This document shows, one piece after another, positions 51,958-61,860 of a stretch of DNA of 64,000 nucleotides. Within the stretch, counting starts at the first letter, position 1. Each line of letters begins with the position of its first letter. The DNA is from an uncultured Pirellulaceae bacterium (GTDB taxonomy: Bacteria; Planctomycetota; Planctomycetia; Pirellulales; Pirellulaceae), in NCBI GenBank assembly GCA_938083195.1, contig CALKCK010000025.1, positions 145,877-209,876 on the forward strand, written 5' to 3'. A model generated the notes under the pieces. That model had not been told where the DNA came from and searched no databases. It saw only the letters and a list, made by a program, of their open reading frames with translations. The translations under genes were made by a program, and so were the position numbers.

Positions 51958-54900
51958 ATGAATCGATACTCGCTCGTTGCCATATTTTTTACCGCGATTT
52001 TATTTAGTTCTTCGCAAGCCCATGGTAACAGTGACTGGTTTCGCCATTCGGCAATCTCTCCCGATGGAAAAACCATCGCCTTCAGCTACCAAGGGGACAT
52101 TTATTCGGTTCCCACCGAAGGTGGCGATGCACGACCATTAACAATTCACGATGCCTGGGAAGGGCATCCCGTGTGGTCCCACGATGGGCAACAAATTGCG
52201 TTTGCCAGCGATCGGCATGGCAACTTAGATATCTTTGTAATGCCCGCAACCGGTGGTAAGGCGCAGCGTTTAACTTTCCACAGCGCGCACGATGTACCCA
52301 CCGATTTCACACCAACCCACGACGGCGTATTATTCACGTCCGGCCGAACTGACAGTGCTGAGGCAAGCCTGTTTCCAACAAGTCGATTAGCAGAGCTTTA
52401 TCAGGTATCCACCGAAGGCGGCACACCCCGCATGGTTTCAACCATCGCCGGTTCCGAAGCTCGCTACAGCGAGGATGGAAACGAAATTCTGTATCGCGAT
52501 GAAAAATCTTACGAGATACCATTCCGAAAACATGACACTTCCGCATTCGCACGCGACATTTGGAAACACGATCTGAAATCGGGAAAGCATTCTCAATTAA
52601 CCCAATTCGAAGGTGGCGATCACAACCCCGTTTGGGCAAGCGATGGTAGCATCTATTACCTCTCAGAAGACGGCAACAACAATTTCAATGTTTGGAAGAT
52701 GGACGCCAACGGCAAAAAGAAACAACAAATTTCAAAATTTGAAATACATCCAGTTCGCCACCTAACCATCTCAAAGGACGGCACGCTCGCCTTCACACAA
52801 CATGGCCAACTCTACACCCAAACTCCTGGGCAAGCGGCAAAAGAATTGGAAATCCGCTTTCGCACTGACACACATGCCAACGAGTACATCACAACACCGG
52901 TAAGCAGTGCGATCAAGGGCTTCGCCGTTTCACCCAACGGAAAAGAGATTGCCTTTGTAGCAAGAGGAGAAGTTTTCGTTACCAGTCGAGATTTCACCAC
53001 CACCCGCCGAATCACCAACACGCCCGAGCAGGAACGAAGCGTATCATTCCATCCCGATGGCAGAACGCTGCTATACACCGGCGAACGGGGGGGCAAATGG
53101 AATCTTTACGAGTCCACCATTGCCGACACCAAAGAAAAATACTTTTTTGCCGCAACCAAGGTCGAAGAAAAAGAGATTCACTCAGCTGACCGCGAAAGTT
53201 TTCAACCTTCTTATTCACCCGATGGAAAGCAAATAGCTTACCTTTCCGGCCGCGATGAAATCCAGGTACTTAATCGCGACAGTGGCGAAACGCACGTCGC
53301 TTTAGGTCGCGAACACAACTATTCATATTCAGACGGCGACATTGCCTTCGCCTGGTCGCCTGACAGTAAATGGTTAATTGCTGATTATGCACCGCGTGAC
53401 CGTTTGTTTATCACCAATATCGGTATCGTACCTGCAGACGGCTCTGCACAACCGGTCGACATCAGCCATTCAGGTTATTTGGACAGCGTTCCCAGTTGGG
53501 GAAGAGCGGGTGACGTCGTTTATTGGGCGAGCAGTCGATATGGACAACGCGATCACGGAAGCTGGGGACGCGAGCTCGACATCATGGCAACGTTTCTCAC
53601 GCAAGACGCCTACGACAAGTTCACGCTTAGCAAAGAAGAGTACGAATTAGCAAAAGAGCTTCGAGAAGCGAACGAGAAAAAGGATGGGGAATCAGCCGAA
53701 AAAAAAACCGACGCAGTTAAAACTGTCGAGATTGACTGGCAGGCGCTCGATGACCGAACCGTTCGCCTAACACGCAACTCGGCAGATATCACTTCAGCCG
53801 TACTGAATGGAGATAATTCAAAGTTGTACTACATGCTTCGGCACGCAGGCGGCAATGAATTATGGGAACGCGACCTGCGCGAGGGCAAGGAAAAAATGGT
53901 TAAGAAAATGGGGGGTGGAAACGCGTCTTTCGTTCTTTCCAAGGATGGAAAAACACTCTTTTTTCAGTCGGGCAGTAGCTTGAGTTACGCCGACGTAAGC
54001 AGTCCAGAAAAAGGAAAACCGATTTCACTCGAAGCAGTCATGGAACTCAAACCAACAGCAGAACGGGATTACATGTTTGAGCACTCATGGCGACAGATCA
54101 ATGACAAATTTTACAACCCAAATTTCCATGGAATCGACTGGCAAGCAATGAAAAACGCTTACCAAATGAAACTACCGTCGATCAGTAACAACCGAGACTT
54201 TGCCAATCTTCTGGCAGAAATGACTGGAGAGCTAAACGCATCGCACATTGGTGTAACTTACCGCCCGTCCCCCGCTAAAAATGGCGACCGCACTGCTGCC
54301 TTGGGTGTCTTATTTGACCTCACCGACACGACAGGGCCATTGGAAATTGTCGAGATTCTTGACAAAAGCCCTCTTAAGCAAGCGAAGAGCTCTATCAAAC
54401 CGGGCATGAAATTAACGGCTGTCGATGGTGTAGTGCTTGATGGAAAAACAAATCTGGCTCAACTATTGAATCACAAGGCGGGCAAACGCGTTCGCCTAAG
54501 CATTCAGCGTCCTGATGGCACAAAATTTGACGAAGTCACAAAACCAATTTCAACAGGAGCCGAAGGGCAGCTCCTTTATGAGAGATGGGTTAAAAACCGA
54601 CGAGATTTAGTAGACAAACTCTCCAACGGTCGACTCGGTTACGTTCATATTCGCGGAATGAATGATGCCAGCTATCGCGTTGCCTATTCGGAAATTCTTG
54701 GCCAACACTTCGACAAAGATGCCATCATTGTTGACACCCGATGGAACGGGGGAGGATGGCTACACAACGACTTAGCGAAACTGCTCAGTGGCAAAGAATA
54801 CGTCACCATGCATGTCCGTGGCCGCGAATACCGAGGCGACTCCCTCGACCAGTGGAACAAACCATCGATCGTGGTGATGGGTGAAGGTAACTACAGCGAT

Positions 54901-55215
54901 GCTAACGGTTTCCCGTTTGCCTACCGGGCGTTGAAGATCGGCGAACTGGTCGGCATGCCCGTACCCGGCACAATGACGGCGGTTTGGTGGGAAACGTCTC
55001 TCTCTGGCGACATGCGAGTCGGTGTCCCTCAGGTCGGCATGAAAAATAAACAAGGCGAGTTTCTGGAAAACAAGCAAATGGAACCGGATCACAAGGTCAT
55101 GAACGATCCAGAATCTGTATCGAAAGGCGAAGACAAGCAAATTGCCCGAGCCGTTGAGGTGATGCTCAAACAGCTAGACTCTAAAAAGAAAAGAAAGACC
55201 TCCGTAGCAAAGTAA
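51958..55215 (+). CDS. Secreted tricorn-like S41 peptidase
   Basis: A 1085-residue exported protease. The signal peptide (YSLVAIFFTAILFSSSQAHG) is followed by a TolB/WD40-like propeller region ('AISPDGKTIAFSYQGDIYSV', 'HDGQQIAFASDRHGNLDIFV', 'WSPDSKWLIADYAP'). A helical acidic linker lies near 560-590. The catalytic half has the core 'EHSWRQINDKFYNPNFHGID', the 'ELNASHIGV' motif with probable catalytic H763, a PDZ-like stretch around 785-855, 'IIVDTRWNGGGWLHNDLAKL', and 'GNYSDANGFPFAY' with the probable nucleophile S980. Tricorn proteases trim peptides released by other proteases. The following gene (FGE-like) lies 70 bases downstream on the same strand. Confidence 0.92.
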   Translation: MNRYSLVAIFFTAILFSSSQAHGNSDWFRHSAISPDGKTIAFSYQGDIYSVPTEGGDARPLTIHDAWEGHPVWSHDGQQIAFASDRHGNLDIFVMPATGGKAQRLTFHSAHDVPTDFTPTHDGVLFTSGRTDSAEASLFPTSRLAELYQVSTEGGTPRMVSTIAGSEARYSEDGNEILYRDEKSYEIPFRKHDTSAFARDIWKHDLKSGKHSQLTQFEGGDHNPVWASDGSIYYLSEDGNNNFNVWKMDANGKKKQQISKFEIHPVRHLTISKDGTLAFTQHGQLYTQTPGQAAKELEIRFRTDTHANEYITTPVSSAIKGFAVSPNGKEIAFVARGEVFVTSRDFTTTRRITNTPEQERSVSFHPDGRTLLYTGERGGKWNLYESTIADTKEKYFFAATKVEEKEIHSADRESFQPSYSPDGKQIAYLSGRDEIQVLNRDSGETHVALGREHNYSYSDGDIAFAWSPDSKWLIADYAPRDRLFITNIGIVPADGSAQPVDISHSGYLDSVPSWGRAGDVVYWASSRYGQRDHGSWGRELDIMATFLTQDAYDKFTLSKEEYELAKELREANEKKDGESAEKKTDAVKTVEIDWQALDDRTVRLTRNSADITSAVLNGDNSKLYYMLRHAGGNELWERDLREGKEKMVKKMGGGNASFVLSKDGKTLFFQSGSSLSYADVSSPEKGKPISLEAVMELKPTAERDYMFEHSWRQINDKFYNPNFHGIDWQAMKNAYQMKLPSISNNRDFANLLAEMTGELNASHIGVTYRPSPAKNGDRTAALGVLFDLTDTTGPLEIVEILDKSPLKQAKSSIKPGMKLTAVDGVVLDGKTNLAQLLNHKAGKRVRLSIQRPDGTKFDEVTKPISTGAEGQLLYERWVKNRRDLVDKLSNGRLGYVHIRGMNDASYRVAYSEILGQHFDKDAIIVDTRWNGGGWLHNDLAKLLSGKEYVTMHVRGREYRGDSLDQWNKPSIVVMGEGNYSDANGFPFAYRALKIGELVGMPVPGTMTAVWWETSLSGDMRVGVPQVGMKNKQGEFLENKQMEPDHKVMNDPESVSKGEDKQIARAVEVMLKQLDSKKKRKTSVAK

Positions 55216-55286
55216 AACCTAACTCGATATTTCTTTGCACTGGGTTGCCTCTCTCGCGTTGGCAACAGAACAGAATTTTCACAATA

Positions 55287-56459
55287 ATGTCAAAACTCGC
55301 ACTTGGTTTTTTACTTCATGTCTGCATTTTTAACGCGGCTGAATTAACATCCGCCCAAGAAAAAAACGAACTTGGCATCACAGTAAGTCAACCAACCAGC
55401 GGGTACTATGTCGCCTATCAGGATGTTTATTTAATTCCCTACTCATTCCTGATTCCAGGAACGAAGACCTCCATTGAAATGGTGCCTGTTCCTGCTGGGA
55501 AGTTTAACCTCTCGCTCCAAACACAAACTGGAGAACACAAATCGGTAGAGGTGAATGTCGCGCCGTTTTGGATTGCCAAAACTGAGACAACTTGGAAACA
55601 ATATGGACCGTTTCTTGATTTGGGGTCCGTCTTTCGTCAGTTCGAAAAATTGAAAATTCGACAGATCGATCCCGATAATAAAATTGACGGTGTTACCGCG
55701 CCAAGTTTAATTTACGACGAAGATTATCGTAGACATCATTATGGTGGGACACCGAATCACCCCGTCGGAACGGTGTCACAATTTGGGGCCAAAGCTTACA
55801 CCAAATTCCTGACTAAATTAACATCTACCCCCTATCGCCTACCTAGCTTAGTTGAATGGCAATACGCTGCGAATGCTAATCGAAGAACAACTTCGCCACC
55901 GGCAGAAGCGATCAACAAAATCGCATGGACTCGTAAAAATGCCAGGACTCGTAAAGAAGTAGCCACTAAACCTCCCAATCCATGGGGGATTTACGACATG
56001 CAAGGGAACGTCTCGGAATGGGTACTCGATGGGCAGAAATGCCTCTCATCAACTTTGATTAACAGAGGGTCTATCGATTCACTATCTTCCGTTGCTTGGC
56101 CAACAGAGCACAGAAAACGCGTAGCCCTGGGAGGCTCATTCCTCGATTTACCCAAAAACTGCCAAGTCCACTCCCAAAAATCATCAAGTGCGAGACTTTA
56201 CGAAGATGAGCCAATGCTGCCCCACAGTCCGCACTGGACGACTTCGACAGCAGGGCAGGGCATTGGATTTCGGATCGTTCGGCCAGTTGATCGAAACGTT
56301 CCACTCGAATTGGCAAACCGATACTGGGAGCCAGATCATCCGAAAATCACCAACGCTCTCAAGGTCAAACAAGAATCAGGTTACGCAACTCGAGGCCTCG
56401 TAAACCCCGAGTTGCCAACGGCAGCTAAAAATTTCATTCAGCAAAAACAACTACCCTGA
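55287..56459 (+). CDS. Secreted FGE-sulfatase-domain protein lacking one active-site cysteine
   Basis: A 390-residue exported protein from ATG 55287 (MSKLALGFLLHVCIFNAAEL), giving a signal peptide; the upstream start at 55245 lies in leader sequence. From about residue 70 it has the formylglycine-generating-enzyme fold: 'IEMVPVPAGKFNLSLQ', 'PFWIAKTETTWKQYGPFLD', 'HPVGTVSQFGAKAYTKFL', 'YRLPSLVEWQYAANA', 'PNPWGIYDMQGNVSEWVLDG' and 'LGGSFLDLPKNCQ...GIGFRIVRP'. In true FGEs two cysteines lie after the GGS motif; here the first is Asp and only the second is present. Sulfatase activation is therefore unlikely. It may instead be a binding or structural member. It follows the tricorn-like gene by about 70 bases. 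Confidence 0.85.
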   Translation: MSKLALGFLLHVCIFNAAELTSAQEKNELGITVSQPTSGYYVAYQDVYLIPYSFLIPGTKTSIEMVPVPAGKFNLSLQTQTGEHKSVEVNVAPFWIAKTETTWKQYGPFLDLGSVFRQFEKLKIRQIDPDNKIDGVTAPSLIYDEDYRRHHYGGTPNHPVGTVSQFGAKAYTKFLTKLTSTPYRLPSLVEWQYAANANRRTTSPPAEAINKIAWTRKNARTRKEVATKPPNPWGIYDMQGNVSEWVLDGQKCLSSTLINRGSIDSLSSVAWPTEHRKRVALGGSFLDLPKNCQVHSQKSSSARLYEDEPMLPHSPHWTTSTAGQGIGFRIVRPVDRNVPLELANRYWEPDHPKITNALKVKQESGYATRGLVNPELPTAAKNFIQQKQLP

Positions 56460-56479
56460 TTCAAAGCCGCTTGGCTTGC

Positions 56480-57232
56480 TTATTTTTTTACCTGAGCATT
56501 CATCCATTGATACAGCTCGGGGGTTGCGTAGGCAGCGGACCAACAGTTGTGGCCTACATTCTCCATCGTGGTGAACCTAACCTTGGTCCCCCCCGCTTTA
56601 GTAATCGCATCGACCATCTTCACTGACTTTTCAAACGGCACAGGCTTATCCTGATCGCCATGGAAAACCCAAATTGGAACGTCTACCAAATTAGCAGCTT
56701 TCGACGGATCACCACCTCCGCAGATTGGAGCAACCGCAGCAAACCGGTTGGGTGAATTCGTCGCCATCGTCCAGGTTCCATACCCCCCCATACTCAAGCC
56801 GGTCAAAAAGACACTTGCCTCATTGATTCGGTATTGTTTGGTCACCGCATCTAGCAATTCAGTCAGTCGCTTTTGCTGCGTATCGGAAGACCAACGATCT
56901 GACCGTGGGCACTGCGGGGAAACGAGAATGTAAGGCAGATCGTCACCGCGGGCGGCGAATTTTGGCGGCCCCCATTTTGCCACCAAACTTAACGGCCCAT
57001 TACTTTCTCCACGACCATGAAGAAAAAACAAAAGGGGGAACTCCTGATCGCTATCGGCTGAATAGTTCTTAGGCAAATAAATCAAATAGGGCACCTTGGC
57101 TCCATCACTCGATTCAAACACAGCCTCCACTTGCTGCCCCGGCTTATTTTCCGAATCTTGAGCAATTGCAGAACGCCCCGCAACGACGCAAACCATTAGC
57201 AAAATCAAACCTAAGCATCTTTTAAATTTCAT
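56480..57232 (-). CDS. Secreted alpha/beta-hydrolase esterase (dienelactone/PHB-depolymerase-like)
   Basis: A 250-residue exported hydrolase with signal peptide 'CLGLILLMVCVVAGRSAIAQ'. 'PLLFFLHGRGESNGPLSLVA' is the oxyanion motif and 'SVFLTGLSMGGYGTWTMAT' the nucleophile elbow GLSMGG. 'VPIWVFHGDQDKPVPFEKSV' carries the Asp and 'NVGHNCWSAAYATPELYQWM' the catalytic His. This pattern is common in planctomycete CE1-like or prolyl-oligopeptidase-like esterases. A carbohydrate ester substrate is plausible from sulfatase and esterase neighbours, but not demonstrated. Confidence 0.9.
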   Translation of the reverse strand: MKFKRCLGLILLMVCVVAGRSAIAQDSENKPGQQVEAVFESSDGAKVPYLIYLPKNYSADSDQEFPLLFFLHGRGESNGPLSLVAKWGPPKFAARGDDLPYILVSPQCPRSDRWSSDTQQKRLTELLDAVTKQYRINEASVFLTGLSMGGYGTWTMATNSPNRFAAVAPICGGGDPSKAANLVDVPIWVFHGDQDKPVPFEKSVKMVDAITKAGGTKVRFTTMENVGHNCWSAAYATPELYQWMNAQVKK

Positions 57233-57322
57233 TGTTCATCCGTTGGATTAATGATAGGGATCAATATTCTCTTGACCAAAGACTGAATCACTCAAGTCGA
57301 AAAATGTCTTTCGAAAGATGTC

Positions 57323-57676
57323 TTAATAGCGAGGAATTTCCGGATCCACCGAAAGGCTCCAGGCGTCAATTCCCCCAACCATATTTTGCACCTGCCGGAA
57401 TCCTTGGCCAATTAACCATTGACCCACATTGTGACTTCGGCCACCGTGATGACAATGAACCACAATTCGTTTTTCACGATAGGGCTCTAACTCATCAATC
57501 CGCTGGGGTGTTTCGTTCATCGGGATCAACAACGATCCATCAATTCGGCAATGCTCAAACTCTTGCGACTCTCGGCAATCGAGCAGCAAAAAATCGTCTT
57601 TACTGGCCAACAATTCCTTGACGCTCTGGACGTCAATTTCGAAAGGCAACTCGTTTTGTTCAATTGAAGATGACAT
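57323..57676 (-). CDS. Rhodanese-domain protein
   Basis: A 117-residue single rhodanese domain. 'FLLLDCRESQEFEHCRIDGS' is the N-terminal motif and the active-site loop is CHHGGRS in 'RIVVHCHHGGRSHNVGQWLI'. 'GFRQVQNMVGGIDAWS' completes the fold. It probably carries sulfur as a persulfide on the active-site Cys. It is divergent from the PSD1 gene with 88 bases between, and follows the esterase on the same strand. Confidence 0.92.
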   Translation of the reverse strand: MSSSIEQNELPFEIDVQSVKELLASKDDFLLLDCRESQEFEHCRIDGSLLIPMNETPQRIDELEPYREKRIVVHCHHGGRSHNVGQWLIGQGFRQVQNMVGGIDAWSLSVDPEIPRY

Positions 57677-57764
57677 TAAAACTTATGTAAATCGAATAAA
57701 TTATGGTAACTTAAAAACACGGGTCGCCTTATTATTCTGAATCAATCGACACTGACAAGACGCT

Positions 57765-60236
57765 ATGACAACTAAACCCCGAATCATCGGCTCGCGCATC
57801 TCTGGCGTCGCCCTTATCCGCCAGCAAACGTTGGTCTTCTTGGGGGTTTTCGTATTTAGTCTAACGCTCATTGAAGGCAATTCCGCGAAATCTCAAGACA
57901 AAATAGATTTTTCGCATGACATCTTCCCACTTCTAAAAATGAAATGTGCGGCCTGCCATTCAAATGGCGTCTACAAAGGTGGATTGTCTCTTGAAACCCG
58001 TGAGCAACTCATCGAATCCGGTAATATCTCAAAGGGAAATCACTTGAAAAGTGATTTATTTTCGAGGATAACTTCCGATGACCCTGAAGAGAAAATGCCA
58101 CCCGAAGGCTCTCGGCTCACCTCCGCGGAAATCCAAAAAATTGCCACTTGGATCGACGCTGGACTGCCTTGGCCCTTGGAGATAACTCTAAAAAAACAGC
58201 AGTTCAAAAGACCACTCGCCCTACGTGAGACGAATCTACCCGCGAAGATCGACGCCAAAGAAAACCCGATCGACTATTTCATCGACCAGTATTTTCAAAC
58301 GAATAACATACAACCGTCCCCGCTCCTTTCGGATCGAGAATTCCTCCGCCGCGCAAAACTTGATCTCCTTGGATTACTTCCAGCTCCCGCTGAGGTCGCA
58401 TCTTACCAAAACGACGGCAACCCCAACAAACAATCCGCGTTGATCGATTCGATTCTTTCACAAGATCGAAATTACGCGGATCACTGGATGTCATTCTGGA
58501 ATGACCTGCTTCGAAATGACTATGTAGGCACGGGTTATATCGACGGGGGCAGAAAGCAAATCACTCAATGGCTGCATCAGTCGCTCCTCGAAAACAAACC
58601 GTACGACAAATTTGTCCGCGAGCTAGTCAATCCATCAGCGAATTCGGCTGGATTCATTAAAGGAATCAAATGGAGAGGCCGGGTGAATGCAAGTCAAATC
58701 GAACCGCTCCAATTTTCTCAAAACATTTCGCAGGTGTTTCTGGGAATAAACATGAAGTGTGCATCCTGTCACGATAGCTTTATTGACGATTGGCGACTTG
58801 AAGACGCTTACGGCCTGGCTGCCATTACCGCTCAACAGCCTCTCGAAATTCATCGTTGCGATATCCCTACGAGTCAAACTGCGACTAGTAAATTTGTATT
58901 CCCAGAACTGGGCGTCATCGACCATTCCCAGCCACGTGAAAAACGACTCGAACAATTATCCCAATTAATGACAACTCGTGAAAATGGGAGATTTGCGAGA
59001 ACGATCGTCAACCGCCTGTGGCATCGCATGACGGGTCGAGGACTGGTGCATCCGGTCGATGTCATGGCAAACGAAGCGTGGTCTGAACCACTGCTCGATT
59101 TTCTAGCTGAAGACCTGGTTAAAAACAAATACAACCTGAAACATGTCTTACATTCAATTGCAACTTCTAGAATTTACCAATCACAGTCAGCAGCATCAGA
59201 ATCTACCGATGCGACTGGCTACGTGTTTCGGGGAGTTGCTACCAAGCGAATGACGGCAGAGCAATTCGTCGATTCAGTCTGGAGCTTATCAGGCACCGCC
59301 CCCAACAAGCTAGATGCCAAGATCATCCCCACGAGTCAGATAAAAACAGTTGGAAAATGGATCTGGAGCACCACTCCAGCCTTGTCGTCACCAGCCCAAG
59401 AGACCGTTTACTTTCGAAAATTTTTCACACTACAATCCATTCCTTCCGATGCTTATTGCATCGCGACATGCGACAACGAATTTACCCTTTGGGTAAATGG
59501 CAAACGCGTTTCTGAAGGAAACAATTGGACCCAGCCGGTAACCTCTGATCTCAGCACCTACCTGAAGTCAGGCGAGAACTCAATTATCGTCAAGGCAGTC
59601 AACCAAGGAGACAGCCCAAATCCAGCCGGATTTTTTGCGGAGATTTTGTTTCGCAACAACTCAACTACAAATTGGCAAACCATTCATTCCAATGCAGATT
59701 GGGAATTCACAGCACAGCCCATTACAGCGGATGGCTTAAAGCAATCCGGTGGTCCTGCGAACTGGGCCGCAGCGAAGGTAATTCCAGGCGGCTGGAAAAC
59801 CTACGCTGCCGTGCAACCTAGCATTGGATCAGCCAAACTCAATGCGGAACAATCTCCGCACTCAAAGGCAACGACACGAGCTTCTTTGGTTGTGTCGAAT
59901 TTACTCATGCGTTCTTTGGGGCGTCCCAATCGAGAACAGGTGGTAACAACTCGCCCGGATTCGCTTTCAACGCTACAAGCATTGGACCTTAGCAATGGCG
60001 ACATCTTGGCGAATTGGTTGAAAATCGGTGCAAAAAATTGGATCGAGCAACAAAAAAACAATCGCTGGACAGACCAACAATTAATAAACGAAATCTACAG
60101 CCAAGCGTTTTCCCGACTTCCCAGCGATCAGGAACTTGAATTGTTATCTATCGCCAAACAAGAAAATAAAACCGAAGCCATCGAAGACGTCCTCTGGTTG
60201 GTTGTGATGCTACCTGAATTTCAGTTGATCAATTAA
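57765..60236 (+). CDS. PSD1-type cytochrome (DUF1549/DUF1553) with embedded lectin-like domain
   Basis: An 823-residue exported planctomycete protein. The signal segment 'TLVFLGVFVFSLTLIEGNSA' is followed by a cytochrome-like domain with CAACH (61-65) and 'MPPEGSRLTSAEIQKIATWI'. DUF1549 follows (about 165-355), with a second CASCH near 331 ('NMKCASCHDSFIDDW'), then DUF1553 ('FARTIVNRLWHRMTGRGLVH'). An inserted beta-rich region (about 545-630, 'YCIATCDNEFTLWVNGKRVS') looks like the sugar-binding domain of glycosidases. These proteins pair with DUF1501 partners and are thought to process polysaccharides, but their chemistry is unproven. The DUF1501 gene follows 78 bases downstream. Confidence 0.93.
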   Translation: MTTKPRIIGSRISGVALIRQQTLVFLGVFVFSLTLIEGNSAKSQDKIDFSHDIFPLLKMKCAACHSNGVYKGGLSLETREQLIESGNISKGNHLKSDLFSRITSDDPEEKMPPEGSRLTSAEIQKIATWIDAGLPWPLEITLKKQQFKRPLALRETNLPAKIDAKENPIDYFIDQYFQTNNIQPSPLLSDREFLRRAKLDLLGLLPAPAEVASYQNDGNPNKQSALIDSILSQDRNYADHWMSFWNDLLRNDYVGTGYIDGGRKQITQWLHQSLLENKPYDKFVRELVNPSANSAGFIKGIKWRGRVNASQIEPLQFSQNISQVFLGINMKCASCHDSFIDDWRLEDAYGLAAITAQQPLEIHRCDIPTSQTATSKFVFPELGVIDHSQPREKRLEQLSQLMTTRENGRFARTIVNRLWHRMTGRGLVHPVDVMANEAWSEPLLDFLAEDLVKNKYNLKHVLHSIATSRIYQSQSAASESTDATGYVFRGVATKRMTAEQFVDSVWSLSGTAPNKLDAKIIPTSQIKTVGKWIWSTTPALSSPAQETVYFRKFFTLQSIPSDAYCIATCDNEFTLWVNGKRVSEGNNWTQPVTSDLSTYLKSGENSIIVKAVNQGDSPNPAGFFAEILFRNNSTTNWQTIHSNADWEFTAQPITADGLKQSGGPANWAAAKVIPGGWKTYAAVQPSIGSAKLNAEQSPHSKATTRASLVVSNLLMRSLGRPNREQVVTTRPDSLSTLQALDLSNGDILANWLKIGAKNWIEQQKNNRWTDQQLINEIYSQAFSRLPSDQELELLSIAKQENKTEAIEDVLWLVVMLPEFQLIN

Positions 60237-60268
60237 GTGGATTTCAATTAAGCGGATTTCAATTAAGC
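60230..60268. repeat. 15-bp tandem duplication spanning the PSD1 stop codon
   Basis: The unit CAATTAAG(T/C)GGATTT occurs at 60230-60244 and 60245-60259, then CAATTAAGC. The gene's TAA stop (60234-60236) is inside the first copy. The arrangement repeats that seen after nei at 30494. Confidence 0.85.
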
Positions 60269-60314
60269 ACCCTCCAGCTACGCAATTCTGATTCTCTCAG
60301 TGATGAAATGTTAA

Positions 60315-61742
60315 ATGTCCAAGCTCAATAAAACACGTAGAGATTTCCTCAAAAAAACATCGGCTGCAACCATGGCAGCACTCGCATGCGGCGCTCCCCG
60401 ACTGGCGACAGCAACTGTCAATCCCAACGCTCCGGCGGCAACGGCAGACACCTGCATTTTACTCTGGATGGGCGGAGGCATGGCAGCACCTGACACCTTT
60501 GACCCAAAACATTACGAGCCCTTTAAAAAAGGCCTCGCCGCGAAAGATATCATCTCAACTTTTCCAGCGATCGATTCGGTCGTCGACGAAATCAAGTTGA
60601 CTCAAGGATTGGAGAATATCGCTCAGATTCTTGATCGCGGCACTTTAATTCGTTCTCACGTCCAAGCCGACCTCGGTAACATTCTGCATTCCCGTCACCA
60701 GTACCACTGGCACACGGGATACGTCCCACCTCAGACCGTTGCAGCCCCGCACATTGGAGCATGGATGGCAAAACTTCTCGGGCCTCGCAATCCAGCCATT
60801 CCAGCTTTCATTGATATCGGTCAACGTCTCGAAGGAGTCGGTGAAAAGGAAGAATTAAAAGCATTTCACACGGCTGGTTTTCTGGGAAGTGAATTTGGAC
60901 CCTTTGTTCTCCCGTATCCTGAGCAAGCGATCCAGTCAGTACGCCCACCCAAAGGAATGACTCCTTCAAGGTTTAAAACTCGTCATCAGAAATATCGTGA
61001 ACTAGTGAATCGAACGCACCAAGATCGCGTTTCGGATTATCAAAAAGAATCAATGATGAGGTCAATGGAGAATGCGTACCGGCTATTGAGTTCGCCCGAG
61101 CGAACTGCATTCGACCTGACCCTTGAACCCAAGCAGTCCTATGATCGCTACAATACTTCGCGATTTGGACAGGGATGTTTGCTGGCTCGCCGACTCACCG
61201 AAGCGGGGGCCAGATTCATCGAAGTCACCACCGAGTATGTCCCCTTTGTCTCTTGGGACACCCACGAGAATGGCCATACAACGGTCGCCAAAATGAAAAA
61301 GGACATCGATCGCCCCATTGCTCAATTGATTCTTGATCTTGAGGAACGGGGACTGCTGGATCGCACGCTGGTTGTTCTTGCCAGCGAATTTAGCCGAGAC
61401 ATGATGATCGAAGGCGTGCCTGGCAGTACCGCTCGTGATCAATCCCGAGCCAAAGCAGACATCATGTCTGAAATGAAACAATATGGGCTCCACCGTCACT
61501 TTACCGGAGGGAGCAGCGTACTAATGTTCGGCGGGGGAATTGGAAAAGGGAAACTGTATGGAAAAACTGCCGACCAACGCCCTTGCTTAGCCATCGAAAA
61601 CCCAGTCAGCATTAGCGACCTGCATGCAACAATTTTTCAAGCGATGGGAATTGCCCCCGACACCGCACTCGACGTCGAGCAACGTCCGTTTTACGTAACC
61701 GAAGATGGGAAAGGGCAACCCGTCCAAGATCTGTTTGCTTAA
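60315..61742 (+). CDS. DUF1501 protein, Tat-exported, partner of the PSD1 cytochrome
   Basis: A 475-residue protein with a twin-arginine signal (TRRDFLKKTSAATMAALACG), so it is exported folded. The body shows the DUF1501 pattern: 'CILLWMGGGMAAPDTFDPK', 'IRSHVQADLGNILHSRHQYH', 'PAIPAFIDIGQRLEGVGEKE' and 'ARFIEVTTEYVPFVSWDTHE' with 'NG' following. 'TLVVLASEFSRDMMIEGVPG' resembles the alkaline-phosphatase/sulfatase-like fold to which DUF1501 is related. A metal-dependent hydrolase role is suspected for the family but not shown. Its pairing with the upstream PSD1 gene is the standard planctomycete arrangement. Confidence 0.93.
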   Translation: MSKLNKTRRDFLKKTSAATMAALACGAPRLATATVNPNAPAATADTCILLWMGGGMAAPDTFDPKHYEPFKKGLAAKDIISTFPAIDSVVDEIKLTQGLENIAQILDRGTLIRSHVQADLGNILHSRHQYHWHTGYVPPQTVAAPHIGAWMAKLLGPRNPAIPAFIDIGQRLEGVGEKEELKAFHTAGFLGSEFGPFVLPYPEQAIQSVRPPKGMTPSRFKTRHQKYRELVNRTHQDRVSDYQKESMMRSMENAYRLLSSPERTAFDLTLEPKQSYDRYNTSRFGQGCLLARRLTEAGARFIEVTTEYVPFVSWDTHENGHTTVAKMKKDIDRPIAQLILDLEERGLLDRTLVVLASEFSRDMMIEGVPGSTARDQSRAKADIMSEMKQYGLHRHFTGGSSVLMFGGGIGKGKLYGKTADQRPCLAIENPVSISDLHATIFQAMGIAPDTALDVEQRPFYVTEDGKGQPVQDLFA

Positions 61743-61860
61743 TCTATCCGTATTGGTCTGGTGAACATTCACGATTAAAACGATATATTGAACCGGTCGG
61801 TTATTTGCAGCCAGCAAATAGTCTGATGTAACAATCCCGTTCCTTTCCGCCATCTATCCA

